64,000 nt of DNA, taken from assembly GCF_003614185.1 (NCBI RefSeq), contig NZ_KZ987724.1, positions 3,449,056 through 3,513,055 on the forward strand, written 5' to 3'. This stretch comes from Paenibacillus aceti. GTDB lineage: Bacteria > Bacillota > Bacilli > Paenibacillales > Paenibacillaceae. This document shows positions 54,637 through 63,889 of the stretch, one piece after another. The notes below the pieces were generated by a model that saw only the letters and a program-made list of their open reading frames with translations, was not told the origin of the DNA and did no database searches. How positions within the stretch are numbered: the stretch's first letter is position 1; the number at the start of each line of letters is the position of its first letter. Both the position numbers and the translations under genes were made by a program.

Positions 54637-54867
54637 GCTAATAACTGCAGAAATACAATTATTTTGGCCCCTCTATTAGAGGGAAATCCGTCTAAATAGA
54701 TGTATAAAAGCAGTTATATCCTCGGATGGAGGGGTAAAGCGCCAATATAACTGCATATTAGCACTTATCAGCCACTCCCTCCCCATCCCCCATCAATGGA
54801 AGCGACAGCCCTTCCCACCCGGCTGAACTATCTAAGTGCAGCTATAAATATTTTCATAAAAACAGCA
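54637..54867. repeat. Repeat cluster, family A, second copy
   Basis: Blocks near 54641 (ATAACTGCAGAAATACAATT), 54695 (AATAGATGTATAAAAGCAGT), 54744 (GCCAATATAACTGCATATTA) and 54838 (AAGTGCAGCTATAAATATTT) match those at 547, 660 and 707 in order and spacing (about 50 bases). The bases between blocks differ. No gene occurs in this 390-base gap. Confidence 0.75.
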
Positions 54868-54940
54868 TCTAGGCATTCGCCTTCCTCACTGTCCTCTGCA
54901 TATACTGTGTCATCAATGATATGAGTGAGGATCTAAGACT

Positions 54941-55933
54941 ATGTTAAAGAGCATGACTTATGCAGACGATAAGACTGGCGTTAACGAGCAGGAGTACCTT
55001 GAAGCACATTTTTTTCCTTTCCGGCGGGCAACGATCGGCATCCAGCAGCCCTACCTGACCCCATACGGAGAACAACATATGATCTATGCCGATTGGACCG
55101 CCAGCGGAAGGCTGTATGAACCGATCGAGGCGGCGATTGCCGGGAAATTCGGTCCTTATATGGCCAATACCCATAGTGAGTCCAGCCTGACCGGACAGAC
55201 GATAAGCCAAGCCTATAGAATGGCGCGACGGATCATCAAAGAGCATGTGAATGCCGGTCCCGATGACCTGCTGATGCTGACGGGTTCAGGGATGACCTCC
55301 GGCATTAATAAGCTGCAGCGGTTGCTCGGCTTGAAGATCCCGGAGTGGCAGAGGGTGTCGATCAGATTAAGCGAAGCGGAGCGACCGATCATCTTCGTCA
55401 CACATATGGAGCATCATTCCAACCATATCTCCTGGGCGGAGACGGTGGGAGATGTCGTGATGCTTGAGCCCGGACAGGATGGAGAAGTAAGTCCCGCTCA
55501 GTTAGAGCAAGCGCTAAATAAATATCGGCATCGCCGTTTTAAAATCGGGGCATTTACAGCCTGCTCCAATGTGACCGGAAGAACGACCCCCTATCATCAA
55601 CTGGCCAGAATCATGCATCAGCATGACGGACTATGCTTCATTGATTTTGCGGCTTCGGCTCCTTATGTGAAGATCGATATGCATCCGAAACAGCCTCTGG
55701 AGCAGCTGGATGGTATCCTCTTCTCCCCGCATAAGTTCCTCGGCGGACCGGGCACCTGCGGCGTGCTGATGATGCACAGTTCTCTATGCAGCAGTCCGAT
55801 TCCCGATCATGTCGGCGGCGGTACGGTGGAGTGGGTGAATCCCTGGGGCACGAGGCGCTATGTCCGAGATGCGGAGAAGCGCGAGGATGGGGGTACGCCA
55901 GCGATTATTCAAGCTATCAAAACCGCCCTATGA
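54941..55933 (+). pseudogene. Class V aminotransferase, N-terminal part of a frameshifted gene
   Basis: 330 codons with fold-type I PLP features: YADWTASGRLYEPIEAAI, NTHSESSLTGQ, THMEHHSNHISW, DFAASAPYVKID and the PLP Lys in SPHKFLGGPGTCGVL. It ends after PAIIQAIKTAL at TGA 55931-55933, where the protein family continues. The missing C-terminal part is present in another frame from 55930. Homologues act as cysteine-desulfurase-like or related PLP enzymes. Likely a one-base deletion near 55925-55930. GTGAGGATC lies before the ATG. Confidence 0.8.
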
Positions 55934-56451
55934 TCAAGCTAAAAGAGAAGATGCAGCCAGAGCGGATTCAAGCCCGGGAGCATCATTTGACCGTCCGCCT
56001 GCTCCGCGGTTTACGGCATATTCCTGGCGTAATCGTGCTGGAGCGGGAATGTGAAGACCGCTTGGGTATCGTCTCATGGATCATCCCCGGTTATCACTAT
56101 AATCTGGTCGTCAAGCTGCTCAGCGATCGCTTCGGCATCCAGGCCCGCGGCGGCTGCTCCTGTGCCGGGCCCTACGGACATCATCTGCTTGGCATCACCC
56201 CGGAACTCTCGCGTATGATCGAGCAAGCGGTACTAAAGGGAGATTACTCCTCTAAGCCCGGCTGGGTGCGCACCTCGCTGCATCCAGTCATGACCGTACA
56301 GGAAGTAGATTATATCCTGTACGCCGTCACAGAAATAGCCCGTCATATTGAGACCTGGCGGCATGATTATCTATATAATCCGCTCACCAATGACTGGTCT
56401 CATATGCACGGGCAATCCATACCGGATGTAGCTGCCATGTTCGAGCTGTAG
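55930..56451 (+). pseudogene. Class V aminotransferase, C-terminal part
   Basis: Continues the enzyme in the next frame: MIKLKEKMQPERIQAREHHL, then VIVLERECEDRLGIVSWII, ARGGCSCAGPYGHHLLGI (conserved Cys loop) and TEIARHIETWRHDYLYN. The ATG overlaps the upstream stop as ATGA, so re-initiation could give two separate chains, but there is no good ribosome site. The rest of the frame is free of further damage, pointing to a recent event or a sequence error. Confidence 0.75.
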
Positions 56452-56485
56452 CGGTCAGCGATGAATCTTCCTGACGCGCTGCCGC

Positions 56486-57322
56486 TTATTTGATCCCAAG
56501 ACGCATCCTGTAGCTTAAGAGGATTTGCTTCGTCTCACTGTTGAAGTATTGCTCTGCGCTCCTGCGGAAAGCGGCAAGATCCTCATTCAGCTCGGTCTTG
56601 CCCAGCTTCAGCACGCTCTGCAAGCCACCTTGACTGAGCATCAATCCAACATAGCGTTCAGCATCACATTGCTCACGATGATGGAATACGACCTCTCTCG
56701 TATACCGAAAAACTCCGCTTTTCTGCAAATGCAGCAGATGTTCATCCTTATTGCGTTTCAGGGCCTGTGATTCCTTGGCTACTTCCCGCTCCAGAATCTC
56801 ATCGCACTTATGATACAGCTTCATATATTGCTGCTCCAACGGCCAGCTCAGCGTCGGCGGCCAATCGCAGTCATAGGCAGCGAAGACGCCGCCCTCCCGC
56901 AGAACTCGTTGGGCTTCCTGCAGAGTGCTTACCGGCTCCATCCAGTGAAAAGATTGCGAGCAGGTGATGATATCGACCGAAGCGGACTCCACCTCAAGCT
57001 GGTTGGAATAACCGGACACGAAAGAGATATGATCCTGCGCCCCCTCCCGAAGATGCTGGAGCTTGGAGATCGCCTTACTGCGCATATCCCCATTAGGCTC
57101 TACACCCAAGATCCGCTCCGCATGCCCGTTCCAGATCAAGGTGGACAGACCCGTTCCGCAGCCTAAATCGATCACGAAGGCTGGCCTGCGCTCTAAATAA
57201 CGGGTCAGAATCTCTACCACCATTTCCGGGGCTTCAGGGCGATATGAATCATACACATCCGCGAACCCCGTGAAGCGCTCGATATTGCTCTGTAAATTTC
57301 CCTCTGGAATCTCTGGAACCAT
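56486..57322 (-). CDS. SAM-dependent methyltransferase (class I)
   Basis: 278 residues. Motif I FVIDLGCGTGLSTLIW, motif II ILGVEPNGDM, post motifs VDIITCSQSFHWM and QRVLREGGVFAAYDCDWPP, in the UbiE/methyltransf_11 group. Starts at ATG 57320-57322 after GATGGAGGGGATAGG; the longer frame to 57379 is unsupported. Substrate unknown. Lies 31 bases downstream of the ketopantoate reductase-like gene on the same strand and may be co-transcribed. Confidence 0.85.
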   Translation of the reverse strand: MVPEIPEGNLQSNIERFTGFADVYDSYRPEAPEMVVEILTRYLERRPAFVIDLGCGTGLSTLIWNGHAERILGVEPNGDMRSKAISKLQHLREGAQDHISFVSGYSNQLEVESASVDIITCSQSFHWMEPVSTLQEAQRVLREGGVFAAYDCDWPPTLSWPLEQQYMKLYHKCDEILEREVAKESQALKRNKDEHLLHLQKSGVFRYTREVVFHHREQCDAERYVGLMLSQGGLQSVLKLGKTELNEDLAAFRRSAEQYFNSETKQILLSYRMRLGIK

Positions 57323-57353
57323 CCTATCCCCTCCATCTCTATATCTGCAATGA

Positions 57354-58277
57354 TTAAGCCTGATGCTGCATAAGCTCATACACTTGCAAATGACGGTGAA
57401 TCACCTTCAGCAAGGGAGAGTCGATCCCATACTTTTGGGCCAAATGTAGCAAATACCCGTGAAGATGCTGGCCTTCGATCGGCAGTCCTTTCTCCATATC
57501 CCGCAGCATCGAGGCCTTCATGGTATCATCCGTCCTCTCCATAGTAATCATATGCTTCTCGACAATCTCCTGATCCAGGGGCGCACCATGGGCCAGCATA
57601 ATGGCCTGGCCTTCCAGGAATAGGGCCCGGATGAATTCACGACCGTCCTCACTATCCCTGATCGGCCCTAGCGGCGCCCGCATCAAGGTCGTCACCCCGG
57701 CGATCACGGTAATATATAAATACTTATGCCACATATCCTGCTCGATATGAGAGCTGCGCATGAAGGAGGCTCGGGTTCCACTCAGGGCTTCTTCAATTTT
57801 GCGAATCCGCTCCGTCTCCTGATTTCCGAACTCTCCGAAGCGGACATAATGGCCTTTGCTCGTCTGCACAATATGGCCCTGCTCATTAAGCGTAGTCTCG
57901 ATGAAGCATAAGCCCCCGATGACCTTATCCACTCCGAATTCTCTCTGTAATTGCTGGATATGTGCCACCCCGTTCAGCAGTGGCAGAATGACGCTCTTCT
58001 CGCCTACGAATGGCTTGACATCCTGAATCGCAGACTGCAGATGATAGGCCTTGGTAGAGAATAAGATCAAATCGAATGCTTCCGCTTGATCCTGGGTCGT
58101 GATCAGCTTAGGCTGAATCGTCAGATCTCCGTTCACACTGTGGATCGCCAGCCCCTCTTGCTCAAGCTGCTGTCTACGACGCTCTCTGACAAGAAAGGTG
58201 ACATCCTCCCCCTTCTCAACTAAGCGACCGCCGAAATAACCGCCTACTCCTCCGGCACCAAGCACTAAAATCCGCAT
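57354..58277 (-). CDS. Ketopantoate reductase (ApbA/PanE) family protein
   Basis: About 307 residues. NADPH-binding Rossmann start MRILVLGAGGVGGYFGGRLV, substrate part LILFSTKAYHLQSAI, ILPLLNGVAHI, and the C-terminal helical domain with KYLYITVIAGVTTLMRAPLG and SMLRDMEKGLPIEGQHLHGY. Catalytic Lys is likely in STKAY or WHKYLY. PanE reduces ketopantoate to pantoate, but members with other substrates exist. ATG at 58277 follows AAGGAACAG. It lies in a row with a MarR regulator gene (58309) on the same strand. Confidence 0.82.
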   Translation of the reverse strand: MRILVLGAGGVGGYFGGRLVEKGEDVTFLVRERRRQQLEQEGLAIHSVNGDLTIQPKLITTQDQAEAFDLILFSTKAYHLQSAIQDVKPFVGEKSVILPLLNGVAHIQQLQREFGVDKVIGGLCFIETTLNEQGHIVQTSKGHYVRFGEFGNQETERIRKIEEALSGTRASFMRSSHIEQDMWHKYLYITVIAGVTTLMRAPLGPIRDSEDGREFIRALFLEGQAIMLAHGAPLDQEIVEKHMITMERTDDTMKASMLRDMEKGLPIEGQHLHGYLLHLAQKYGIDSPLLKVIHRHLQVYELMQHQA

Positions 58278-58308
58278 CTGTTCCTTCATCTCCCCTGCAT
58301 GAATGATT

Positions 58309-58737
58309 TTATTTATTCTGAATGTAGTTGTCGTACACCTTCTGCAGCAGCATCCTTAGCTGCTCCTTCTCCCCCTCGTCCAAGCCTTCGGCAAGATTAT
58401 AGTTGGCTTCGGCCAGAATCGAGGTCAGCCTAGGCTCGAATTGCTTCGCCTTGTCTGTGGGATATAATCGATAGGACCTGCGATCATTATCATCCACGAT
58501 CCGCTCCACATAGCCCGCCTCCTCCAATTGCTTAAGACAACGGGTCGTCGTGGCCTTATCAAATTTCACCTCACAGGTCAGCTGATCCTGATTCAACCCG
58601 GGATTCAGCAGGATCGTCTTCAGATAGCTGTGATGACCGCCCCCGCCTATATTATATTGTTTCAGTTTGGCAGCCAGTTCCTTCTGATTAACTCGGTTAA
58701 TAAAAGAAATAAGCTTACCGATCGAGTTCATGTTCAT
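58309..58737 (-). CDS. MarR-family transcriptional regulator
   Basis: 142 residues. Winged helix: LNPGLNQDQLTCEVKFDKAT, TRCLKQLEEAGYVERIVDDN, DRRSYRLYPTDKAKQ (wing). Divergent from an MFS exporter gene; twin operators lie between the two. It probably represses both and is released by a toxic compound. GAAGGGCAAGGAA precedes the ATG. Confidence 0.92.
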   Translation of the reverse strand: MNMNSIGKLISFINRVNQKELAAKLKQYNIGGGGHHSYLKTILLNPGLNQDQLTCEVKFDKATTTRCLKQLEEAGYVERIVDDNDRRSYRLYPTDKAKQFEPRLTSILAEANYNLAEGLDEGEKEQLRMLLQKVYDNYIQNK

Positions 58738-58789
58738 TTCCTTGCCCTTCTTTAATTGTGATTATGCATACTTAAAATTCTATCGCAAG

Positions 58790-58855
58790 TTTGTTGCATA
58801 CGCAACTAATTTGGAGTACACTTGTAAATGTCGATTTAGTTGTAGGTGCAACAAA
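58790..58855. promoter_or_regulatory. Twin MarR operators between the divergent genes
   Basis: Two sites of form TTAGTTG-N5-GCAACAAA: one inverted at 58790-58809, one forward at 58836-58855, 46 bases apart centre to centre, differing at only three loop positions. Confidence 0.8.
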
Positions 58856-58892
58856 TAGGAGTCTATCGCATTTATAAAGTGAGGTTATCAGC

Positions 58893-60371
58893 ATGAGTCC
58901 AAATCCAGCATTAACACGACAAACCTATCAGGACAATCCGGATGTACAGAAGCGGCGCTGGTTAATCCTGATTGTCATTAATTTATTTACCTTCATGTCC
59001 ACTCTGGACGGCAGCATCGTCAACATTGCTCTGCCGGTCATCTCCAAGCAGCTGAATTTACCGGTAGCCCAGACCCAATGGGTGGTGACCAGCTATTTGA
59101 TGATGATCTGTGCAGCGATTCTATTCTTCGGCAAGCTGGGGGATATCGTCGGCAAAATAAAAATTTTCAAGCTTGGCATGATTATATTTACGATCGGATC
59201 GCTATTATGCGGATTTAGTTACAACTTGACCTTCTTGATTGCATCGCGGCTCCTGCAAGCGCTCGGCGCCTCGATGACGATGGCGAATAATCAAGGGATC
59301 GTGACCGATATCTTTCCGCCGAATGAACGCGGCAAGGCACTAGGTTTTATCGGAACCTTCGTGTCCCTGGGCAGCATTGCTGGTCCAAGTCTGGGCGGTG
59401 TCATTATTTCCAGTCTCGGCTGGGAATATATTTTCTGGGTCAATGTGCCGATCGGTATTATCGCCTTCATCATCGGCGTCAAGACGCTGCCACAGGATTT
59501 GACGAAGCTGCGGGTGAAGATCGATGTAGCAGGCAATCTATTGTTTACACTGTTTATTCTTGCCCTTTTCTCAGGGCTATTGTTGGGCCAGCAGCTCGGT
59601 TACGGAGATTACCGTATTATCACCGCTCTGGTCGTTTCATTGGTTGTCTTCGTCGCTTTTATTTGGGTGCAGATGCATAAGCAGGAGCCGCTGCTCCAGC
59701 TCTCGCTGTTTAAGAATCCTCTGTTCTCATTAAGCATCCTATGCGGATTTCTCGTCTTCGTGGCCAACTTCTGCTATAACATTATCGCGCCCTTCTATGC
59801 GCAGAGCATTCTGAACCTGTCACCGTCCCAGGCCGGCTTCCTGCTCATGATCTTCCCGATCGTGATGGTCATTATCGCGCCGCTTAGCGGCAGTCTGTCG
59901 GATAAGATCGGCTCGGAGCTATTGACCTTCATCGGACTGATCATCATGGTGATCGCTCAATTCGGGCTCGCTTCATTGCACGATGGAAGTTCTATCGCTC
60001 TGGTAGGGGTATGGATCGCAATGCTCGGGCTTGGCAGCGGGATCTTCATGTCGCCGAACAATTCGCTCGTCATGTCCAAAGTGCCACGGACCCAGCTTGG
60101 GATTGCCGGCAGCATCAACGGCCTGATCCGCAACATCGGGATGGTCGTCGGTATTACGGTGGCTACCACGACTCTGTTCAGCGTGATGAGCCATAAGGCT
60201 GGCTATCGCGTTACCGGGTTGATCCCGGATCGCCCGGATATTTTCCTGAGCGGAATGCATGTCGTCTTCCAGACCTCGGCGACGATCTGTCTGATCGCTG
60301 CCCTGTTGACAGGTTGGCGGCTCTGGTCCTCAAGACGTTCGGTGCAAAATGAGCCTGTTCAATCCAATTAA
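58893..60371 (+). CDS. DHA2-family (EmrB/QacA-type) MFS drug exporter
   Basis: 492 residues, fourteen predicted helices. Motif D1-like STLDGSIVNIALPVI, loop motif FGKLGDIVGKIKIF, motif C-like ERGKALGFIGTFVSLGSIAG, and AQTQWVVTSYLMMICAAIL. Proton-coupled multidrug exporter. Adjacent divergent MarR gene and shared operators indicate induction by a substrate. AAAGTGAGGTTATCAGC precedes the ATG. Confidence 0.92.
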   Translation: MSPNPALTRQTYQDNPDVQKRRWLILIVINLFTFMSTLDGSIVNIALPVISKQLNLPVAQTQWVVTSYLMMICAAILFFGKLGDIVGKIKIFKLGMIIFTIGSLLCGFSYNLTFLIASRLLQALGASMTMANNQGIVTDIFPPNERGKALGFIGTFVSLGSIAGPSLGGVIISSLGWEYIFWVNVPIGIIAFIIGVKTLPQDLTKLRVKIDVAGNLLFTLFILALFSGLLLGQQLGYGDYRIITALVVSLVVFVAFIWVQMHKQEPLLQLSLFKNPLFSLSILCGFLVFVANFCYNIIAPFYAQSILNLSPSQAGFLLMIFPIVMVIIAPLSGSLSDKIGSELLTFIGLIIMVIAQFGLASLHDGSSIALVGVWIAMLGLGSGIFMSPNNSLVMSKVPRTQLGIAGSINGLIRNIGMVVGITVATTTLFSVMSHKAGYRVTGLIPDRPDIFLSGMHVVFQTSATICLIAALLTGWRLWSSRRSVQNEPVQSN

Positions 60372-60384
60372 CCTGAATCGTAAC

Positions 60385-60420
60385 AGAAGCTCCACTGCTG
60401 AGGCAGTTGGAGCTTCTTCT
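60385..60420 (+). terminator. MFS exporter terminator
   Basis: AGAAGCTCCACTGC (60385-60398) pairs with GCAGTTGGAGCTTCT (60403-60417), followed by TCTG. Confidence 0.75.
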
Positions 60421-60463
60421 GTATTAGCCTAATGAAACATATTGTCAATCAGTATCGTTCGAA

Positions 60464-62242
60464 TCACTGCGCCCGCTCATTGATCTTCCCTTTTAGCATA
60501 GTAATGAAGGCATAAAGTTCATAGAGCTCCTGTTCCTTCTGCCCGTAAGCCCGAACCTGGACACTTCCATCGGCTATCTCCGCGTCCCCGACGACGAGCG
60601 TATAAGGGATCTTCTGCACCTGCGCCTCGCGAATTCTGTAGCCCAGCTTCTCCTCGCGGCAATCCGCTTCCGCCCGGATTCCCAGGTCTGCAAAGCGGTC
60701 GCGTAATTCCTTGGCATAGGCCGCATGCGCTTCGGCTACCGGGATAATGACAGCCTGCACAGGGGCAAGCCAGATTGGGAACGCTCCGCCATAATGCTCA
60801 ATCAGGATTCCCAGGAAACGATCGATAGAGCCGTAAATGGCGCGATGGATAACGACCGGAGTTTGTTTATTATTTTGCTCATCTATATAGGAAAGTCCAA
60901 ATTTCTCCGGCATTTGAAAGTCCAGCTGAATCGTTCCGCACTGGTGGCTGCGATGCAAGGCATCCTTGATATGAAAATCTATTTTTGGCCCATAGAAGGC
61001 CCCGTCCTCCGGATTCAGACTATACTTCGCACCCGATGACTCCAGTACTCTCAGCAGCGCACTCTCAGCCATCTCCCATTGCTCGTCACTGCCCATAGAA
61101 TCGAGCGGTCTAGTTGATAATACCAGCGTATACTCGAAGCCGAAGATGCCGTAGATCTCCTTGATCAGATCGATCGTATGCATGATCTCCTCTTCTATTT
61201 GCTGCGGAGTAACGAAGATATGTGCATCATCCTGACAGAAAGTCCTGACCCGGAACAAGCCATTCAGCGCGCCGCTGAATTCATGGCGATGAACCTGACC
61301 GAACTCGGCATAGCGGATCGGCAGATCTTTGTAGGAATGCAGGCTGTTCTTGTACATCAGCATATGTCCAGGGCAATTCATCGGTTTCACCGCGAATTGA
61401 TGATGATCCAGCTCAGAGAAATACATATTGTCGCGATAGTGATCCCAGTGTCCGGATTGCTCCCACATTTGCCGATCCATCATAAACGGCGTGCGGATTT
61501 CCTCATAGCCATATTTTTGTAAATATTCCCGGGACAAGCCCTCTAATTCATTACGCAAAATAGTACCTTTCGGCAAATAGAACGGCATACCAGGAGCCTC
61601 GTCAGCGAACATGAACAGCTTGAGCTGCTTGCCAAGCTTGCGATGATCCCGCTTCTGTGCTTCCTCCTGCCAGCTTAGATGTTCAGCAAGCTCCTGCTTG
61701 CTGGCGAAGGCAACGCCCGAAATTCGCTGCAGCATCGGGTTCTGGCTATCCCCCTGCCAGTAAGCGCCGGACACATTAATCAGCTTGAAGAAGGGGCGGG
61801 CTTGATTTAAAGACTGGGCTATATTGTGGGCCAGCTCCTGGCAGTTCACGTCTGGATCTGCTGAAGCACTTCCCGGATAGATATCGATGTATTCTCCCAG
61901 TTCAATCAAGAGCATGGCAGCCGCGGCGGGCTCTTCCTTCAGTATTTCTACCTTCCACTTCTCCCCTCTGGCCTCAAATAACCGAATCGCTTCATCCCGA
62001 GCGACAAAACGGCAGCTCAGCGCATCCTTCTGCTTGGCAAGCTGCTCCATATCCTGTTGAATAATCGCCACATCTTCCTCACTAATCGGCTCCACAGCGT
62101 CAAAATCATAATAGAAGCCTTGGGCCGTATCGGCAAAAGCCCCTAGCTTAGCCCCCTTACATCTATGCTGTACCGCTCTTGCCATCAGCAGGGCTGCGGC
62201 CAGTCTCACTGGCTCCTGCTTCGAAATTGCAAGTTCCATCAT
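60464..62242 (-). CDS. thrS: Threonyl-tRNA synthetase, short form without TGS and with degenerate editing domain
   Basis: 592 residues against about 640 for the standard enzyme. The N-terminal TGS domain is absent. The editing domain remains by shape (KGAKLGAFADTAQGFYYDFD) but its HxxxH motif reads RAVQH-type and the later Cys/His site reads NCQELAHN, so post-transfer editing is probably lost. The catalytic domain is intact: MNCPGHMLMYK (zinc Cys), QVHRHEFSGALNGLFRVR and QDDAHIF (motif 2 and zinc His), PVVIHRAIYGSIDRFLGILI (motif 3, zinc His). C-terminal anticodon domain present (VAEAHAAYAKELRDRFADLG). Likely a second ThrRS paralogue. ATG follows AGGAGTGATTTAGG. No T-box is seen upstream; an IS200 remnant is there instead. 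Confidence 0.9.
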   Translation of the reverse strand: MMELAISKQEPVRLAAALLMARAVQHRCKGAKLGAFADTAQGFYYDFDAVEPISEEDVAIIQQDMEQLAKQKDALSCRFVARDEAIRLFEARGEKWKVEILKEEPAAAAMLLIELGEYIDIYPGSASADPDVNCQELAHNIAQSLNQARPFFKLINVSGAYWQGDSQNPMLQRISGVAFASKQELAEHLSWQEEAQKRDHRKLGKQLKLFMFADEAPGMPFYLPKGTILRNELEGLSREYLQKYGYEEIRTPFMMDRQMWEQSGHWDHYRDNMYFSELDHHQFAVKPMNCPGHMLMYKNSLHSYKDLPIRYAEFGQVHRHEFSGALNGLFRVRTFCQDDAHIFVTPQQIEEEIMHTIDLIKEIYGIFGFEYTLVLSTRPLDSMGSDEQWEMAESALLRVLESSGAKYSLNPEDGAFYGPKIDFHIKDALHRSHQCGTIQLDFQMPEKFGLSYIDEQNNKQTPVVIHRAIYGSIDRFLGILIEHYGGAFPIWLAPVQAVIIPVAEAHAAYAKELRDRFADLGIRAEADCREEKLGYRIREAQVQKIPYTLVVGDAEIADGSVQVRAYGQKEQELYELYAFITMLKGKINERAQ

Positions 62243-62269
62243 CCTAAATCACTCCTAAATTTATTAATC

Positions 62270-62560
62270 ATGACCACCCGTCCAACGGGTGGTTTGCACT
62301 TGGGGTATAACCCCCTGTTGCCAAACTGCGCCTAAAGACGCTAGCCTGACCACAAATCTGTTCAGGCTCAGTGTAATTTGTCACTTTCACTAACCAGTTA
62401 AACTGGTTTATTTCTTTTTGCTCCTGTTACTGCTAAACGGATCTTCGTACTCTTTTACACTCAACTTATCTATTGCTTGGTCATGTGCTTCTTGTTCACG
62501 AATGTATTTTGCTACGGTTGCTTCATTTAGGCCCACTGTACTTACATGAGTGTTTTGCAT
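62270..62560 (-). mobile_element. IS200/IS605-type element remnant (right part)
   Basis: Contains the last 50 codons of a TnpA gene and, beyond its stop, three hairpins: ACCACCCG/CGGGTGGT (62273-62293), GGGGT/ACCCC (62302-62314) and AGCCTGA/TCAGGCT (62343-62368). Subterminal hairpins are typical of these elements. The left part of the element is missing. The remnant ends about 30 bases before the thrS start. Exact ends unclear. Confidence 0.7.
62408..62560 (-). pseudogene. IS200/IS605 TnpA transposase, C-terminal fragment
   Basis: 50 codons: MQNTHVSTVGLNEATVAKYI, REQEAHDQAIDKLSVKEYED, PFSSNRSKKK. This matches the end of Y1 transposases (STVG-like strand, YIREQE helix and KLSVKEYEDPF). The HUH motif and catalytic Tyr region are absent. 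Four codons before the ATG is a stop. So the gene is truncated and inactive. Confidence 0.8.
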
Positions 62561-62680
62561 AATTCCGTTTCAGAGAAGAAGCGATAGCATATTCACTGTC
62601 GTTAAGGGGTAATTTTCGAAAATGGTATTATATGGGTGAAGAAAAGGGCAGACTTGCAGAATTTTAGAACAGCTCGTTTT

Positions 62681-63889
62681 TTAAGCGGCAGCCCGTTTTG
62701 AATGATGAGAAACGGCGAGCGCAGATGCAAGCAGAACAATGGCATTCAAATACTGGTGAGTTGTGACTTTCTGAATGCCCCGGACATGTGCGGCGTCTGC
62801 CGTCAAATAGGTTTTCAATCGGGAGTTGCAGCGTTCTACGCTGGTTCGTTCATTGTAAAGTTCCTTCCAACGCTTTGTATCCCGATGAGGGATGCTGTAT
62901 CGCCGGAGATCATCCTTCGCATTTACTTTGACGACCATTCCATAGTTTGAAGACGAGCAGGCAGCCATGCCAAGCGGACAGTCGACTTTACCCGTGGCAT
63001 GCGGGCAGCGAAATTTATGCATATCGCCGTCAACTCCCCAGTATGTCATCGCATAACCCATGGAACAGCACGGTGTTCCGTTCGAGGTCATGCCAGCAGG
63101 CGGTTCCTTCTCCCCCCGCAGATTAAGGGGAATGATGGCTTGTGCCTTGACGTTGCGGGCGGCCTCATAAACTTTCATTTGGTCGTAGCCCGCATCGAGT
63201 ATGAAAAATCGTGTGCTCGTCCTGGACGCTGTTTTCTCGATCAGGCCCGGCGCCATTTCTCCATCATTGACATGCGCCGGCGTTACTTCCAAGGCGATCG
63301 GCAATTCACTTTTCGTATCGACCGCCAGATGAATTTTGTAACCAAACCATGTGATTTTATTGCCGAAGGAATCAATTTTTGCGCCCCAGTTCGCATTACC
63401 CGTTTGCTCGCTTTTGCGTTTGGGCTGCTTTTTCTCGTAAGCGCGGAGAGCGGCGCTGTCTATGGCGACGTTACTGCCTTCTATGATACCTTCCTGCTGA
63501 CAGCGTGTGACCAAATCCTCAAAAAGCCGTTTTGCCAAGTCCTTTCTCGTCAGTTCTGAGAAAACTCGGCTTAATGTGGATATGGAAGGAGCTTCTCGAT
63601 CCAGCGGAAGACCACACTGATAACGAAACCGGAGATCCGTATCCAAACGCTTATGCAACCCTGAAAAGGTACTTATTCCTTCAAGCGGCGCAGCCAAGAG
63701 TGCTCGTAGAATACCTTGTCTGCAGTATCCCTCAGCGCCTCGGGGTGAACGGCTTCTCAGTTCCTTGGCATACGGTCTCAGATCGAGAGAACTGAAGAAG
63801 ATCGGCAATCTCTCCTTGGGTTGAATTTTTAAAAGTTCTTCGAAGGAAAACAGACATTCTTGGAGAATATACAAAGTGACTTCCTCCAT
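62681..63889 (-). CDS. DDE transposase (IS4/IS5/IS1182-like)
   Basis: 402 residues. N-terminal helical domain (GILRALLAAPLEGISTFSGL), catalytic Asp in NVAIDSAALRAYEKK, second Asp in RFFILDAGYDQMKVY, Glu in NERTSVERCNSRLKTYL. A zinc-like Cys/His stretch (CPHATGKVDCPLGMAAC) lies between. This belongs to the Transposase_11/DDE group (IS4, IS5 or IS1182 class; exact family uncertain). GGAGG eight bases before TTG 63872-63874 suggests that start as well as the ATG at 63889. I could not find convincing terminal inverted repeats, so the element ends are open. The 110 bases left to the window end hold no gene. Confidence 0.88.
   Translation of the reverse strand: MEEVTLYILQECLFSFEELLKIQPKERLPIFFSSLDLRPYAKELRSRSPRGAEGYCRQGILRALLAAPLEGISTFSGLHKRLDTDLRFRYQCGLPLDREAPSISTLSRVFSELTRKDLAKRLFEDLVTRCQQEGIIEGSNVAIDSAALRAYEKKQPKRKSEQTGNANWGAKIDSFGNKITWFGYKIHLAVDTKSELPIALEVTPAHVNDGEMAPGLIEKTASRTSTRFFILDAGYDQMKVYEAARNVKAQAIIPLNLRGEKEPPAGMTSNGTPCCSMGYAMTYWGVDGDMHKFRCPHATGKVDCPLGMAACSSSNYGMVVKVNAKDDLRRYSIPHRDTKRWKELYNERTSVERCNSRLKTYLTADAAHVRGIQKVTTHQYLNAIVLLASALAVSHHSKRAAA

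Noticed and set aside
62261-62420. T-box leader upstream of thrS
   Set aside because: No GGGTGGNACC or specifier-stem pattern; the ACCACCCG hairpin belongs to the IS200-type end.
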